A program made the translations under genes and the position numbers. From positions 303,060 to 367,059 of the forward strand of contig NZ_AUMT01000005.1 in assembly GCF_000430825.1 (NCBI RefSeq): 64,000 nucleotides of DNA, written 5' to 3'. Source of the stretch: Chryseobacterium daeguense DSM 19388 (GTDB taxonomy: Bacteria; Bacteroidota; Bacteroidia; Flavobacteriales; Weeksellaceae). Below the pieces are notes generated by a model. That model was not told the DNA's origin and ran no database searches. It saw nothing but the letters and a program-made list of their open reading frames with translations. Below, one piece after another: positions 54,626 to 63,346 of the stretch. The stretch's first letter is position 1. Each line of letters begins with the position of its first letter.

Positions 54626-56038
54626 ATGAAAAAAGTAAAAAATATTTTTCTAACATTCATATTGGCTTTAGGCTCCGTTTCGTGTGTGTCCAAACTGGCA
54701 TACACGGAACCGGACCTTGAGCTTCCTGAAAAATTCTCGTACACCGCAACTGCCGATACAGCAAGCGTTGCGAATCTGGAATGGAGACAGTTTTTCAACG
54801 ACCCCATTTTACAGAGCCTGATTGAAAAAGGAATTAAAAACAACTACGATTTACAAATTGCTTTAAAACAGGTTGCCTCTTCACAGGAAAAACTAAAGCA
54901 GGCAAAATACCTTCAGTATCCTGATGTAGGTTTCGGAGTTGCTGCACAAATTTCCAGACCCTCAAAAAACAGCATGAACGGTCAGAGCTTAAATTTATTT
55001 TTAGGTCAAAGCCATGTTGAAGATTACAATGCAGCGTTCAATCTATCTTGGGAAGCTGATATTTGGGGAAAAATTAAAAATCAGCAGGAAGTATCAAGAA
55101 TGCAGTATCTGCAGACTTACGAGGCGACAAAAGCGATTCAGACACAAGTAGTTGCAGCAATTGCGCAAGGATATTACAATCTATTGATGCTGGATAAGCA
55201 AATGCAGATCGCAAAAGCAAATTTAGAATTAAGCACAAACACACTTTCTCTTACAGAAAAGTTGTGGCAAAGCGGCGACACCACATCTTTGGGTGTTCAG
55301 CAGGCAACAGCTCAAAAGCAATCGACAGAACTTTTGATCACACAACTAGAACAAAATATTGCCATTCAGGAAAATGCATTGAGCATTCTGGTAGGTGAAA
55401 ATCCAGGTAAAATCAGCAGAACAATTGAAATGTCTGATACCTCTTTACCACAGGATATTTCTGCCGGGCTTCCTGCAGCAATGGTAAGCCGTCGTCCGGA
55501 TGTTCGTCAGCAGGAACTGGCGCTGCTTGAATCCAATGCAATGGTAGGAATTGCGCAGGCCAGCATGTATCCTGCATTGAGAATCACTGCAAACGGCGGT
55601 GTGAATTCATTTAAAATTGATAACTGGTTCCAGGTTCCGGCTTCACTGTTCGGGTCTGTTTTAGGAGGAATTACCCAGCCTATTTTCCAGAAAAGACAAT
55701 TAAAAACAGATCTGAATGTTGCTAAAATCCAGAGAGAGAAAAATGTATTGGCGTTCCGTCAGTCTGTTTTAAATGCTGTGGGTGAAGTTTCTGATGCTTT
55801 GGTTTCAAACGAAAGCTTAAAAGTTCAGGAGCAAAAAGCAACAGAACAGGTTGCAACCTTAAAAAATGGAATTAAAAGTGCCGAAATGCTTTACAAAGGC
55901 GGCTTGGCAAATTATTTAGAAGTAATAACAGCTCAGGGAAATTCTTTACAGGCAGAACTTAATCTTGCGTCCGTAAAAAGACAGAGATTGAGCAGCATTG
56001 TAGATTTGTACCGGGCGTTAGGAGGCGGTTGGAAGTAG
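54626..56038 (+). CDS. RND efflux outer-membrane factor (TolC/OprM family)
   Basis: A 470-residue lipoprotein channel. I chose the ATG at 54626 (MKKVKNIFLTFILALG), where the lipobox GSVSC gives a lipid anchor; the longer frame adds nine spacer residues. Two OEP repeats of long helices (about residues 70-270 and 285-465) form the channel, with the family sequence GLPAAMVSRRPDVRQQELAL at the start of the second. It completes the tripartite pump and ends before a terminator. Confidence 0.95.
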   Translation: MKKVKNIFLTFILALGSVSCVSKLAYTEPDLELPEKFSYTATADTASVANLEWRQFFNDPILQSLIEKGIKNNYDLQIALKQVASSQEKLKQAKYLQYPDVGFGVAAQISRPSKNSMNGQSLNLFLGQSHVEDYNAAFNLSWEADIWGKIKNQQEVSRMQYLQTYEATKAIQTQVVAAIAQGYYNLLMLDKQMQIAKANLELSTNTLSLTEKLWQSGDTTSLGVQQATAQKQSTELLITQLEQNIAIQENALSILVGENPGKISRTIEMSDTSLPQDISAGLPAAMVSRRPDVRQQELALLESNAMVGIAQASMYPALRITANGGVNSFKIDNWFQVPASLFGSVLGGITQPIFQKRQLKTDLNVAKIQREKNVLAFRQSVLNAVGEVSDALVSNESLKVQEQKATEQVATLKNGIKSAEMLYKGGLANYLEVITAQGNSLQAELNLASVKRQRLSSIVDLYRALGGGWK

Positions 56039-56061
56039 TAAATTAATTACATTGTTAATGG

Positions 56062-56089
56062 AATGCGGTCTTTCGGGATCGCATTTTTT
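56062..56089 (+). terminator. Terminator of the efflux operon
   Basis: AATGCGGTC pairs with GATCGCATT (one mispair), with a TTTCGG loop and T residues after. Confidence 0.8.
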
Positions 56090-56107
56090 GTTTAAAATCA
56101 TAAATGA

Positions 56108-56713
56108 TTACGGAGTACTTGTTCCGAATTTTTTCTGAAATGCAGAAATACTTCCTTTACCCGAAGAATTTTTTGTAATAAAAATAGTATCGAATTGATT
56201 TTCATTAATTTTCGCATCTATTGCATTATGGCTCAATATTTTTACCATTTCAGGAATTGTGTTGGAATGACCGACGATCACTACTACTTTACCCTGATTC
56301 TCAGCAAGAATTTGGTCAATAAATTGCTGTGCGCTTTCTTTAGGCGAATATTCATGTATCATAATTCCTTTTTCGATAGCTAACGGACTCACTGTCTGCC
56401 GGGTACGTTTAAAAGGCGTTGAATAAACACCATCAATATGCACATTTTTTAGAAGCTGTTTCAATTCTTCTGCTCTTTTTTGCCCTTCAGCACTTAGATC
56501 CGGATCATTGCCGGCAGATCCTTTTTCTGCATGACGGAGGAGAATGCAAACTGTTTCGGTGCTATTAATTTGAGATGGAGAAGGAATCCCAAGAGGATTT
56601 TCATTCTGCTCATTAGAAAGAGACTGCTTTATTTTTTGCCCGGAAACAACTGCAGAAAAACTGAATATGAAAAGAAAAAACAGCCCTGAAATTATTGATT
56701 TATTGATCATCAT
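56108..56713 (-). CDS. Exported histidine-phosphatase-family protein
   Basis: A 201-residue protein with a signal peptide (hydrophobic residues 6-24, ending VVSG). The branch-1 histidine phosphatase motif is LLRHAEKGS (near residue 58), and the second catalytic His is in VIVGHSNTIPEM. The first Arg-His pair is followed by Glu-Lys, as in phosphoglycerate-mutase-like phosphatases rather than mutases. It should act in the periplasm on an unknown phospho-substrate. Confidence 0.88.
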   Translation of the reverse strand: MMINKSIISGLFFLFIFSFSAVVSGQKIKQSLSNEQNENPLGIPSPSQINSTETVCILLRHAEKGSAGNDPDLSAEGQKRAEELKQLLKNVHIDGVYSTPFKRTRQTVSPLAIEKGIMIHEYSPKESAQQFIDQILAENQGKVVVIVGHSNTIPEMVKILSHNAIDAKINENQFDTIFITKNSSGKGSISAFQKKFGTSTP

Positions 56714-56760
56714 TTATCTAAAATTTGATTTTAAAAATAATCAATATTTTCAATTTAAAA

Positions 56761-57684
56761 TTAATAATTTACGATTCTGGAAGAAATATAATCCAGCAAC
56801 CCTTCAAAATCCTTTTGAGAATAACCTAAGGGCAAATAATGAATATCATCCGCTTTTCTGTACCATGTTAATTGACGTTTTGCGTATCTCCGGCTGTTTT
56901 TTTTAATTTCAGAAACAGCAAAATCCAATTCCCACTCCCCATCAAAATATTTAAAAAGCTCTGCGTATCCAACTGTATTTAAGGCCGTAAGATGCTTAAA
57001 TTTTTCTAAGCTTTTCGCTTCATCCAATAAGCCTTTTTCCATCATGATATCCACTCTCCTGTTGATCCTGTCGTATAATTCCTCTCTCGGCGCTTCAATT
57101 CCGATTCGGATTACATTAAAATCCCTGGAATCCTGTGAAACAGCAATCTGTTCAGAGTATTTTTTATTGGTCTGCCAGATCACATCGATAGCCCGTAAAA
57201 GCCTTCTGTGATTATGAAAATCTACCACCGCAAAATATTCGGGGTCAAGCTCCTTTAAAATATCCTGCAGCTTTTCAATCCCTTCATTTTCCAGAATTTC
57301 CTGTAATTTTTTCTGATTTTCCTCATCGGCTTCCGGCAGATCATTTAATCCTTCAATTACCGCTTTTTCATACATCATGCTTCCGCCAACCAGGATAACG
57401 GTTTCGTGATTTTCAAAAAGTTCGTTAAGCTTTCTTAGAGCATCTTCCTCATACTGTCCGATGGAATAATAGTCTTCCACCGAAAGATTTCCTATAAAAT
57501 GATGAGGTGCCTCCGCCAGTTCTTCTTCCGATGGCGAAGCTGTTCCGATTTTCATTTCTTTAAAGAACTGGCGCGAATCACACGAAACAATCTCGGTATT
57601 GAAATGTTTAGCCAGATCAATGGCGAGACTTGTTTTCCCTATTCCGGTGGGTCCTACTACAGAAATTAAATTTTTGTTTTTCAC
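56761..57684 (-). CDS. miaA: tRNA dimethylallyltransferase (MiaA)
   Basis: A 307-residue enzyme that adds a dimethylallyl group to A37 of tRNAs reading codons that start with U. P-loop VVGPTGIGKTSLAIDLA (residues 9-25), the SCDSRQFFKEM substrate loop, and DFHNHRRLLRAIDVI with the conserved Arg are present. The C-terminal RRYAKRQLTWYRK binds tRNA. tRNA-Cys (GCA), encoded at 63.3 kb, reads UGU and UGC and has A37, so it fits as a substrate. It diverges from the yicC-like gene. Confidence 0.96.
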   Translation of the reverse strand: MKNKNLISVVGPTGIGKTSLAIDLAKHFNTEIVSCDSRQFFKEMKIGTASPSEEELAEAPHHFIGNLSVEDYYSIGQYEEDALRKLNELFENHETVILVGGSMMYEKAVIEGLNDLPEADEENQKKLQEILENEGIEKLQDILKELDPEYFAVVDFHNHRRLLRAIDVIWQTNKKYSEQIAVSQDSRDFNVIRIGIEAPREELYDRINRRVDIMMEKGLLDEAKSLEKFKHLTALNTVGYAELFKYFDGEWELDFAVSEIKKNSRRYAKRQLTWYRKADDIHYLPLGYSQKDFEGLLDYISSRIVNY

Positions 57685-57722
57685 AGCGCTAATTTACGAA
57701 AATGAGTTTATTTTAATTGTCC

Positions 57723-57817
57723 GGAAGATGGAAGCCTGAAGATGGAAGTTAAAATTCTACATAGTCTGTATCCACGACAATTTTCCCGCTTCCTTACCTC
57801 CATCTTCCAGCCATTCA
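57723..57817. repeat. Imperfect inverted short-word repeat (GGAAGATGGAAG / CTTCCATCTTCC type)
   Basis: CGGAAGATGGAAGCCTGAAG on the left (57723 onward) faces TCCATCTTCCAGCC on the right (57800-57813). It lies in the divergent miaA / yicC-like spacer. Confidence 0.6.
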
Positions 57818-57846
57818 ACATTAGCCAAACTATAGACTTAAATGTT

Positions 57847-57854
57847 TATCTTTG
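57847..57854 (+). promoter_or_regulatory. -7 box of the yicC-like gene
   Basis: TATCTTTG matches TAnnTTTG, 17 bases before the ATG at 57872. Confidence 0.5.
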
Positions 57855-57871
57855 TACTAGAATAAAAAACT

Positions 57872-58729
57872 ATGATTTTATCAATGACCGGATTCGGCAG
57901 AGCCGAAGATGTATTTGAAGGAAAAAAAATTACGATAGATATTAAATCTCTGAACAGCAAAAGCTTTGATTTGAATATCAAAATTCCTTTACGATATAAA
58001 GAAAAAGAATTTGAGATCAGAAAAATTCTTAATGACAGGCTTATCCGTGGAAAAGTAGACTGCTATATCAACATAGAAAATCTGGAAGAATCTACCGATG
58101 TAAAAATCAATAAAAATTTAATTGATTCTTACATGAATGAGCTGCGAAACATCGCGTCAGACGGGCCTGATTTTGAATATCTTAAAATGGCGGTAAGGCT
58201 TCCGGATGCTATCACGTCCAGACCGGATGAATTATCGGAAGGCGAATGGGAAGCACTCGCAAAAATTGTAAATGCAGCGGTAGACCGTTTTGAAGAATTC
58301 AGAAAAACGGAAGGTAAAATCCTGCATGAAGAACTGGAAAGAAACATTCAGAATATTGATAAATACTTAAGCCAGGTAGTTCCTTTTGAAGAAGAGAGAA
58401 TTAACTCTGTAAGAGAGCGTTATCAAAAATCTTTAAAAGAATTTGAAAATGTGGATGAAACCCGTTTCTACCAGGAAATGGCTTATTTCACGGAAAAACT
58501 GGATATTTCTGAGGAAAAGGTAAGACTTTCCCAACATTTGAAATATTATAAAGAAGTAATGGATAACGAAGATTTTAACGGAAAGAAATTAGGTTTTATT
58601 TCCCAGGAAATCGGAAGAGAGATTAATACATTAGGATCTAAGGCCAATCATGCAGAAATCCAGAAGCTTGTAGTGATGATGAAGGATGATTTGGAAAAAA
58701 TTAAAGAACAAACGTTAAACGTTTTGTAA
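57872..58729 (+). CDS. YicC-family endoribonuclease
   Basis: A 285-residue cytoplasmic protein with the family start MILSMTGFGRAE and the C-terminal block GSKANHAEIQKLVV with the closing KEQTLNVL. YicC of E. coli is an endoribonuclease, and the family is often next to gmk, as here: gmk starts 119 bases later, across a repeat block. Acidic and basic residues conserved in the family (RFYQEMAYFTEKLDISEE) are kept. Confidence 0.93.
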   Translation: MILSMTGFGRAEDVFEGKKITIDIKSLNSKSFDLNIKIPLRYKEKEFEIRKILNDRLIRGKVDCYINIENLEESTDVKINKNLIDSYMNELRNIASDGPDFEYLKMAVRLPDAITSRPDELSEGEWEALAKIVNAAVDRFEEFRKTEGKILHEELERNIQNIDKYLSQVVPFEEERINSVRERYQKSLKEFENVDETRFYQEMAYFTEKLDISEEKVRLSQHLKYYKEVMDNEDFNGKKLGFISQEIGREINTLGSKANHAEIQKLVVMMKDDLEKIKEQTLNVL

Positions 58730-58732
58730 AAG

Positions 58733-58848
58733 TTATAAGTTATTAATGAAGAGTTATAAGTTGCTTGTTGCTGGTTATTGGTTATTGGTTATTGGTTGCA
58801 GGTTTCATAAACTCATAATTCATAACTCATAATTCATAACTATTAAGA
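58733..58848. repeat. Dense short-word repeat block between the yicC-like gene and gmk
   Basis: GAGTTATAAGTT words on the left, TTGGTTATTGGTTATTGG in the middle, and CATAATTCATAACTCATAAT on the right. Left and right are near complements, so the block could form a long imperfect hairpin in the co-transcript. Confidence 0.75.
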
Positions 58849-59412
58849 ATGAATAAGGTTATCATATTTTCAGCGCCGTCCGGAAGCGGTAAAACTACTT
58901 TAGTAAAGCATTCTTTGGAGGTATTTAATGAATTGCAGTTCTCTATTTCCTGCACCACAAGGCAGCCGAGAGCAAGTGAAATACATGCTGTGGATTATCA
59001 TTTTTTAACTCCGGATGAATTCAGACAGAAAATTGCGGAAGAAGCTTTTGTAGAATTTGAAGAGGTTTATACGGATAAATATTACGGAACTTTAAAATCT
59101 GAAGTTGAAAAGATCTGGAACCAGGGAAAAGTGGTAATTTTCGATGTGGATGTAAAAGGCGGGGTTTCTTTAAAGAAATATTTTGGAGAACAGGCTTTGT
59201 CAATTTTCATTGAACCGCCGTCCATTGAAGAACTGGAACGAAGATTGATCTCAAGAGGCACAGATGATGCAGAAACCATCAAAACCCGTGTAGCAAAGGC
59301 GGAGGAAGAAATGTCCTATGCAAAAGAATTTGATAAAATCGTGATTAATTCCGATTTAAATAAAGCAAAAAAAGAAATAGAAAGTTTAATAAGAAATTTT
59401 ATTGGAAGTTAA
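58849..59412 (+). CDS. gmk: Guanylate kinase (Gmk)
   Basis: A 187-residue enzyme that converts GMP to GDP with ATP. The P-loop IFSAPSGSGKTTLVKHSL lies at residues 5-22. The GMP-binding part has SISCTTRQPRASEIHAVDYHF, and FVEFEEVYTDKYYGT follows. The length is typical. The start has no Shine-Dalgarno sequence. It lies between two repeat-filled spacers on the same strand as the yicC-like gene and nadA. Confidence 0.96.
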   Translation: MNKVIIFSAPSGSGKTTLVKHSLEVFNELQFSISCTTRQPRASEIHAVDYHFLTPDEFRQKIAEEAFVEFEEVYTDKYYGTLKSEVEKIWNQGKVVIFDVDVKGGVSLKKYFGEQALSIFIEPPSIEELERRLISRGTDDAETIKTRVAKAEEEMSYAKEFDKIVINSDLNKAKKEIESLIRNFIGS

Positions 59413-59515
59413 AGGAGGGAAGCCTGAAGCTGGAGGATGGAAGTTTGACTACGGCATATCATTCAAACATTTCAAATTCTAACTTCTAATTTCTAACTTC
59501 TAATTTCTAATTCTA
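59413..59515. repeat. Short-word repeat block between gmk and nadA
   Basis: Left: GGAAGCCTGAAGCTGGAGG and ATGGAAGTTTG. Right: TTCTAACTTCTAATTTC repeated twice, to 59515. Words of both types recur at other spacers of the window. Confidence 0.7.
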
Positions 59516-59531
59516 AAACATTGAGGGTGAT

Positions 59532-60551
59532 ATGAGTACCGAAACATTAGAAAAAGCTAAATCTGCGATTCCTGTAAAGGGATTTCTGGATATAAAAGAT
59601 ATAGCAATTCCTCAAGGAGAAGAGCTTGTAAAGGCCATTCTTCAATTGAAAGAAGAAAAAAATGCGGTTATTTTAGCGCATTACTATCAGCCTGGAGAAA
59701 TTCAGGATATTGCTGATTTTCTGGGGGATTCCCTTCAATTGGCGAGACAGGCAAAAGATACAAATGCCGACATGATTGTATTCTGCGGAGTCCATTTCAT
59801 GGCTGAGGCTGCTAAAATTCTTAATCCTACAAAGAAAGTTGTACTTCCCGATACTATGGCCGGATGCTCTCTGGCAGACGGCTGTTCAGGAGAAGGCTTA
59901 AGAAAAATGCGTGAGCAGTACCCGAATGCATTGGTAGCAACCTACATCAACTGCAACGCAGAAACAAAGGCCGAAAGCGACATCATTGTAACAAGCTCAA
60001 ACGCAGAAACAGTGATAGAAGCGCTGCCAAAAGACAGACCGATTATATTCGCTCCGGATAAAAACTTAGGAAGATATTTATCTCAAAAAACGGGTCGTGA
60101 TATGATTCTTTGGGACGGAAGCTGCATCGTACACGAAGCTTTTTCCATGGAAAGGATTGCAAAACAATTGGCCGAAAATCCTGATGCTAAATTGATTGCC
60201 CACCCGGAAAGTGAGGAAGCAGTATTGAAATTAGCCCATTATATCGGGTCCACTTCTGCTCTGTTAAATTACGTGGAACAGGATGATTGTCAGAAGTTTA
60301 TCATTGCTACGGAAGAAGGAATTCTGCATGAAATGAAAAAACGTGCTCCCCATAAAGAACTGATTCCTGCTTTGGTTTTTGATGAAAGCTGTAACTGTTC
60401 AGAATGTTTTTACATGAAGCGTAACACAATGGAAAAGCTATATTTATGCATGAAATATGAGCTTCCGGAAATTCTGATTGACGAAGAATTAAGATTAAGA
60501 GCTTTAAAACCGATTGAAGCCATGCTTGATCTTTCAAAAAGTATAAAATAA
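59532..60551 (+). CDS. nadA: Quinolinate synthase (NadA)
   Basis: A 339-residue Fe-S enzyme that makes quinolinate from iminoaspartate and dihydroxyacetone phosphate for NAD synthesis. Likely [4Fe-4S] ligands are Cys85 (FCGVHFMAE), Cys198 (WDGSCIVHE) and one Cys in ESCNCSECFYM (287-292). Further marks are LAHYYQPGEIQDIADF and the start of the second domain with DTMAGCSLADGC. NadB and NadC are not in the window. The Nfu-type protein may supply its cluster (inference). Confidence 0.96.
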   Translation: MSTETLEKAKSAIPVKGFLDIKDIAIPQGEELVKAILQLKEEKNAVILAHYYQPGEIQDIADFLGDSLQLARQAKDTNADMIVFCGVHFMAEAAKILNPTKKVVLPDTMAGCSLADGCSGEGLRKMREQYPNALVATYINCNAETKAESDIIVTSSNAETVIEALPKDRPIIFAPDKNLGRYLSQKTGRDMILWDGSCIVHEAFSMERIAKQLAENPDAKLIAHPESEEAVLKLAHYIGSTSALLNYVEQDDCQKFIIATEEGILHEMKKRAPHKELIPALVFDESCNCSECFYMKRNTMEKLYLCMKYELPEILIDEELRLRALKPIEAMLDLSKSIK

Positions 60552-60554
60552 ACC

Positions 60555-60581
60555 AAAAGCACTGTTTTTCGCAGTGCTTTT
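60555..60581 (+). terminator. Terminator of nadA
   Basis: A 10-bp perfect stem AAAAGCACTG / CAGTGCTTTT with a 7-base loop. Confidence 0.85.
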
Positions 60582-60651
60582 GTTATTTAAAAAGGAGTAT
60601 AAAATTTCTTTTAAATTTATTATTCCTTTCCGGATTTTTTTAATGATTTCA

Positions 60652-60852
60652 TTACAAATCACCCGGAACAGAAACATAACATTCTGAATTGATAAGAACA
60701 CAATTTCTACAATTCGCAGGAAGTGCCCAATATTCCTCGCAGGAAATCGCAGCATTGGGATCAGGGCATCCTTTACAATATGAATTTGGGTCAGCCGCTG
60801 CTCCATTAATCTGTTCTAAATTTCTTCTGCTTAATTTTTTGAATTTTTTCAT
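60652..60852 (-). CDS. Small bacteriocin-like peptide with leader and six cysteines
   Basis: A 66-residue peptide. The start MKKFKKLSRRNLEQINGA resembles the leader of double-glycine-type bacteriocins and other secreted peptides (Lys-rich start, LSRxxLxxI, then GG or GA); cleavage would be after Gly17 or Ala18. The core of about 48 residues is rich in Cys (26, 29, 38, 48, 51, 58), Pro and Asn, and acidic. Similar short proteins are often annotated bacteriocin-like in Chryseobacterium. No peptidase-type ABC transporter, modification enzyme or immunity gene is adjacent. Activity is unproven. Confidence 0.72.
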   Translation of the reverse strand: MKKFKKLSRRNLEQINGAAADPNSYCKGCPDPNAAISCEEYWALPANCRNCVLINSECYVSVPGDL

Positions 60853-60956
60853 AATAATTTGATTTAGTTTCTTTTATAAATTTAATATTATTTTTGCTAA
60901 ATCACATAAAACTGAAAATAATTAATAAAAAAATTAAAAAGTCCCGAAATACAACT

Positions 60957-60964
60957 TAATTTTG
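60957..60964 (+). promoter_or_regulatory. -7 box of folB
   Basis: TAATTTTG matches TAnnTTTG, 35 bases before the ATG at 61000. The region 60853-60956 shows no gene. Confidence 0.4.
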
Positions 60965-60999
60965 AAGAATTAAACGATTTACTAAGTAAAAATAAAGAA

Positions 61000-61368
61000 A
61001 TGAGCAAAATATATCTTGAAGATGTAAAAATCTACGCTTACCATGGCGTTTTACCGGAAGAAAATATCATCGGGACTTACTATATTTTAAATCTGGAAAT
61101 TCATACAGACCTTTGGAAAGCGGCCGAATCTGATGACCTCAATGATACGATCAGCTATGCGGATATCAATGAGATTATTCATAATGAAATGAAAGTGAAG
61201 TCTAAGTTATTGGAACATGTAGCGGGAAGAATTATTTCTAAAATTCACGAAAATTTTTCTGACATTTCTTATATTAAATTAAAAATCACAAAAACTTCCC
61301 CACCCATGCAGGGTGAAATGAAAGGAGCAAGCATCGAGCTTGAAAAAAGCTTTAAACCTGAAAATTAA
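61000..61368 (+). CDS. folB: Dihydroneopterin aldolase (FolB)
   Basis: A 122-residue folate enzyme that cleaves dihydroneopterin to hydroxymethyl-dihydropterin, the substrate of FolK. The family start is MSKIYLEDVKIYAYHGVLPEE with the active-site Glu, then DTISYADINEII and the catalytic Lys in KLKITKTSPPMQGEMKGASIEL. The length is normal for this small enzyme, which works as an octamer. The DUF4403 gene follows 33 bases after the stop. Confidence 0.95.
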   Translation: MSKIYLEDVKIYAYHGVLPEENIIGTYYILNLEIHTDLWKAAESDDLNDTISYADINEIIHNEMKVKSKLLEHVAGRIISKIHENFSDISYIKLKITKTSPPMQGEMKGASIELEKSFKPEN

Positions 61369-61401
61369 ATTCTTATTTTAGCTGATTAAAAATTTACACA
61401 G

Positions 61402-62766
61402 TTGAGATTCATCAAAATATTATTTCTACTAGGCTTTATCAGTGCTTTCGGGCAGTCGAATATTGATAATCAGCTCGCTGCCTATAATTTTCCGAAGATG
61501 AAATCCAGCATCACCATGCCGGTAACTATCCCCCTTTCGGAGATCAGCAATATGATCAATGCTTCTGTGAAAGACCTTGTCTATCAGGACGATTCTTACA
61601 CCGACAACAATAATGACCAGTTTAAGGTAAAAGTCTGGAAAACAAGGCCCATACGACTGGTAGGCGGAACCAATCAAAACCTTCTTATAGAAGTTCCTCT
61701 AAAAATCTGGGCAGAAAAAGGCATCGGCACTTTGGGTGTTTATACCTACCAGAATACAACTTTTGAAACAGTGATGTCCTTTAACACCAATTTGAATTTC
61801 AAAAATAACTGGACCATCACAACAAACACCCAGCCGAACGGCTTCAGGTGGGTAACAAAACCTGTTTTGGATTATGGAAAAATTCAGATTCCTATTACTT
61901 CACTGGTAGAAAAAAGCTTAAAAGAACAGCAGGAAAAATTCTGCAAAACCATAGACCTGCAGATGGCTTCCCAGCTGAATTTCCAGCAATATGCCGTGAT
62001 GGCATGGAATGTTTTTTCACAGCCTTTTAATATTTCCGAAGAATATAAAACGTGGTTGAAAATAAGCCCGCTAAGCGTCAATATCACTCCTCTGAAAGTG
62101 TATGGAAACCAGATTGACACTAATATTGGAATCGACATTTATTCCGAAACCTTTACAGGAAGTAAGCCTGCCACATCACAGCCTATAAAAACAGCACCTA
62201 ATTTTAATATCATCCCTGTTCTCAATGACAATTTTTTACTTCAGACAACAGCAAATATTCCGTTTTCTGAAGCAACAAATATTGCAAGAACCATGTTTTT
62301 AAATAAAAATTATGATCTGAGAGGTTCCCAGGTTAAAATCAAGGACATCAAAGTCTATGGAGTAGAAAATAAGGTCATGATAGAAGCTGAAACTGATGGT
62401 TATGTAAAAGGGAAAGTATTTATTTCAGGAATTCCTGTGTATGATGAAACAAAAAAGAAAATTGTTCTCTCGAATACGAAATTTAATCTGAGAACAGCAA
62501 ATATCCTTCAAAAAACAGCTACGCTTCTCTTCCGTGGAAAAATTGTAAAAATGATTGAAGAAGAGTACGGAATTCCCACACAAGACCTGGAAAACAGCTC
62601 GAGAAAGAGCATCGAAGAAGCCTTCAATAAAGAATATTATAAAGGATTAAAAATGAACGGGAAAGTTTTTAACCTGAAACCTTCAGGAATCCTTATGAAT
62701 CCGTCTGGCATTACTACCATAATTGACACAAACGCAACTTTAAAACTAATACTAAAAGGAATATAA
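61402..62766 (+). CDS. DUF4403 family exported protein, TTG start
   Basis: A 454-residue protein with a signal peptide (residues 1-17, ending SAFGQ) that is only complete if translation begins at the TTG at 61402. The next in-frame ATG is 33 codons later and would remove it. The body fits DUF4403: two similar halves, each with a strand-rich segment (IPLSEISNMINASVKDL near residue 43; ANIPFSEATNIARTMF near 288). Two-fold symmetry recalls lipid-binding tubular domains, but the function is unknown. It is probably periplasmic. Confidence 0.85.
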   Translation: MRFIKILFLLGFISAFGQSNIDNQLAAYNFPKMKSSITMPVTIPLSEISNMINASVKDLVYQDDSYTDNNNDQFKVKVWKTRPIRLVGGTNQNLLIEVPLKIWAEKGIGTLGVYTYQNTTFETVMSFNTNLNFKNNWTITTNTQPNGFRWVTKPVLDYGKIQIPITSLVEKSLKEQQEKFCKTIDLQMASQLNFQQYAVMAWNVFSQPFNISEEYKTWLKISPLSVNITPLKVYGNQIDTNIGIDIYSETFTGSKPATSQPIKTAPNFNIIPVLNDNFLLQTTANIPFSEATNIARTMFLNKNYDLRGSQVKIKDIKVYGVENKVMIEAETDGYVKGKVFISGIPVYDETKKKIVLSNTKFNLRTANILQKTATLLFRGKIVKMIEEEYGIPTQDLENSSRKSIEEAFNKEYYKGLKMNGKVFNLKPSGILMNPSGITTIIDTNATLKLILKGI

Positions 62767-62773
62767 ATTACTC

Positions 62774-63286
62774 ATGAAAAAAATATTAAAAATTGTAGAG
62801 AATAACCGTTCCACCAACTAACAGCGTTTTGCAAATCTGATCATTGACAGAATTGTTGTTTACGCACTTTTCTTCTTGTTCGGCATTTTCTGCGCTCTCA
62901 CTTACAATTTGTTCGGGACTACCTTTTTTGTAAATATTGCAGAGAAACTGGGCAACCTTGATAGGTTTTCAGATATATTGATCACCACCATAGTATATTT
63001 TCTGTATGTTTTCCTTATGGAGTATTTTACAAAAGGAAGAACCGTTGGTAAATACATCACAGGAAGTAAAGTAATTTCTACAGATGGTACCCAGCCTACG
63101 TTTCAGGACTATTTCATCCGCAATATTTCACGCTTTGTACCTTTCGATGCCTTCTCATTTTTGGGTGAAGGAAACGGATGGCACGACAGCTGGAGTGACA
63201 CTCGTGTAGTGAATATTAAAAATTATCAAGCTGAAAAACAGGCAAAAAGCGAAATAGAAAGCCTCGGCACAAAAGAAATTATCTGA
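62774..63286 (+). pseudogene. RDD-family membrane protein, broken by a stop codon
   Basis: The ATG at 62774 opens MKKILKIVENNRSTN and meets TAA at 62819-62821. The same frame then continues QRFANLIIDRIVVYALFFLF, a typical RDD-family start with its Arg-Asp-type membrane entry, to the end at 63286 (155 residues after repair). So a single in-frame stop interrupts an otherwise intact protein with two or three membrane helices. Re-initiation (for example at TTG 62876) would lack the first part. A base error in the sequence is possible. It starts 7 bases after the DUF4403 stop. Confidence 0.8.
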
Positions 63287-63293
63287 AAAACTT

Positions 63294-63322
63294 TTGTGGA
63301 ATAGTATATTTTGTTATATTTG
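63294..63322 (+). promoter_or_regulatory. Promoter of tRNA-Cys
   Basis: TTG (63294-63296), 18 bases, then TATATTTG (63315-63322), a full Bacteroidota -33/-7 match, 24 bases before the tRNA. Confidence 0.7.
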
Positions 63323-63346
63323 CACACCTAAAAATGGTAAAGACAT

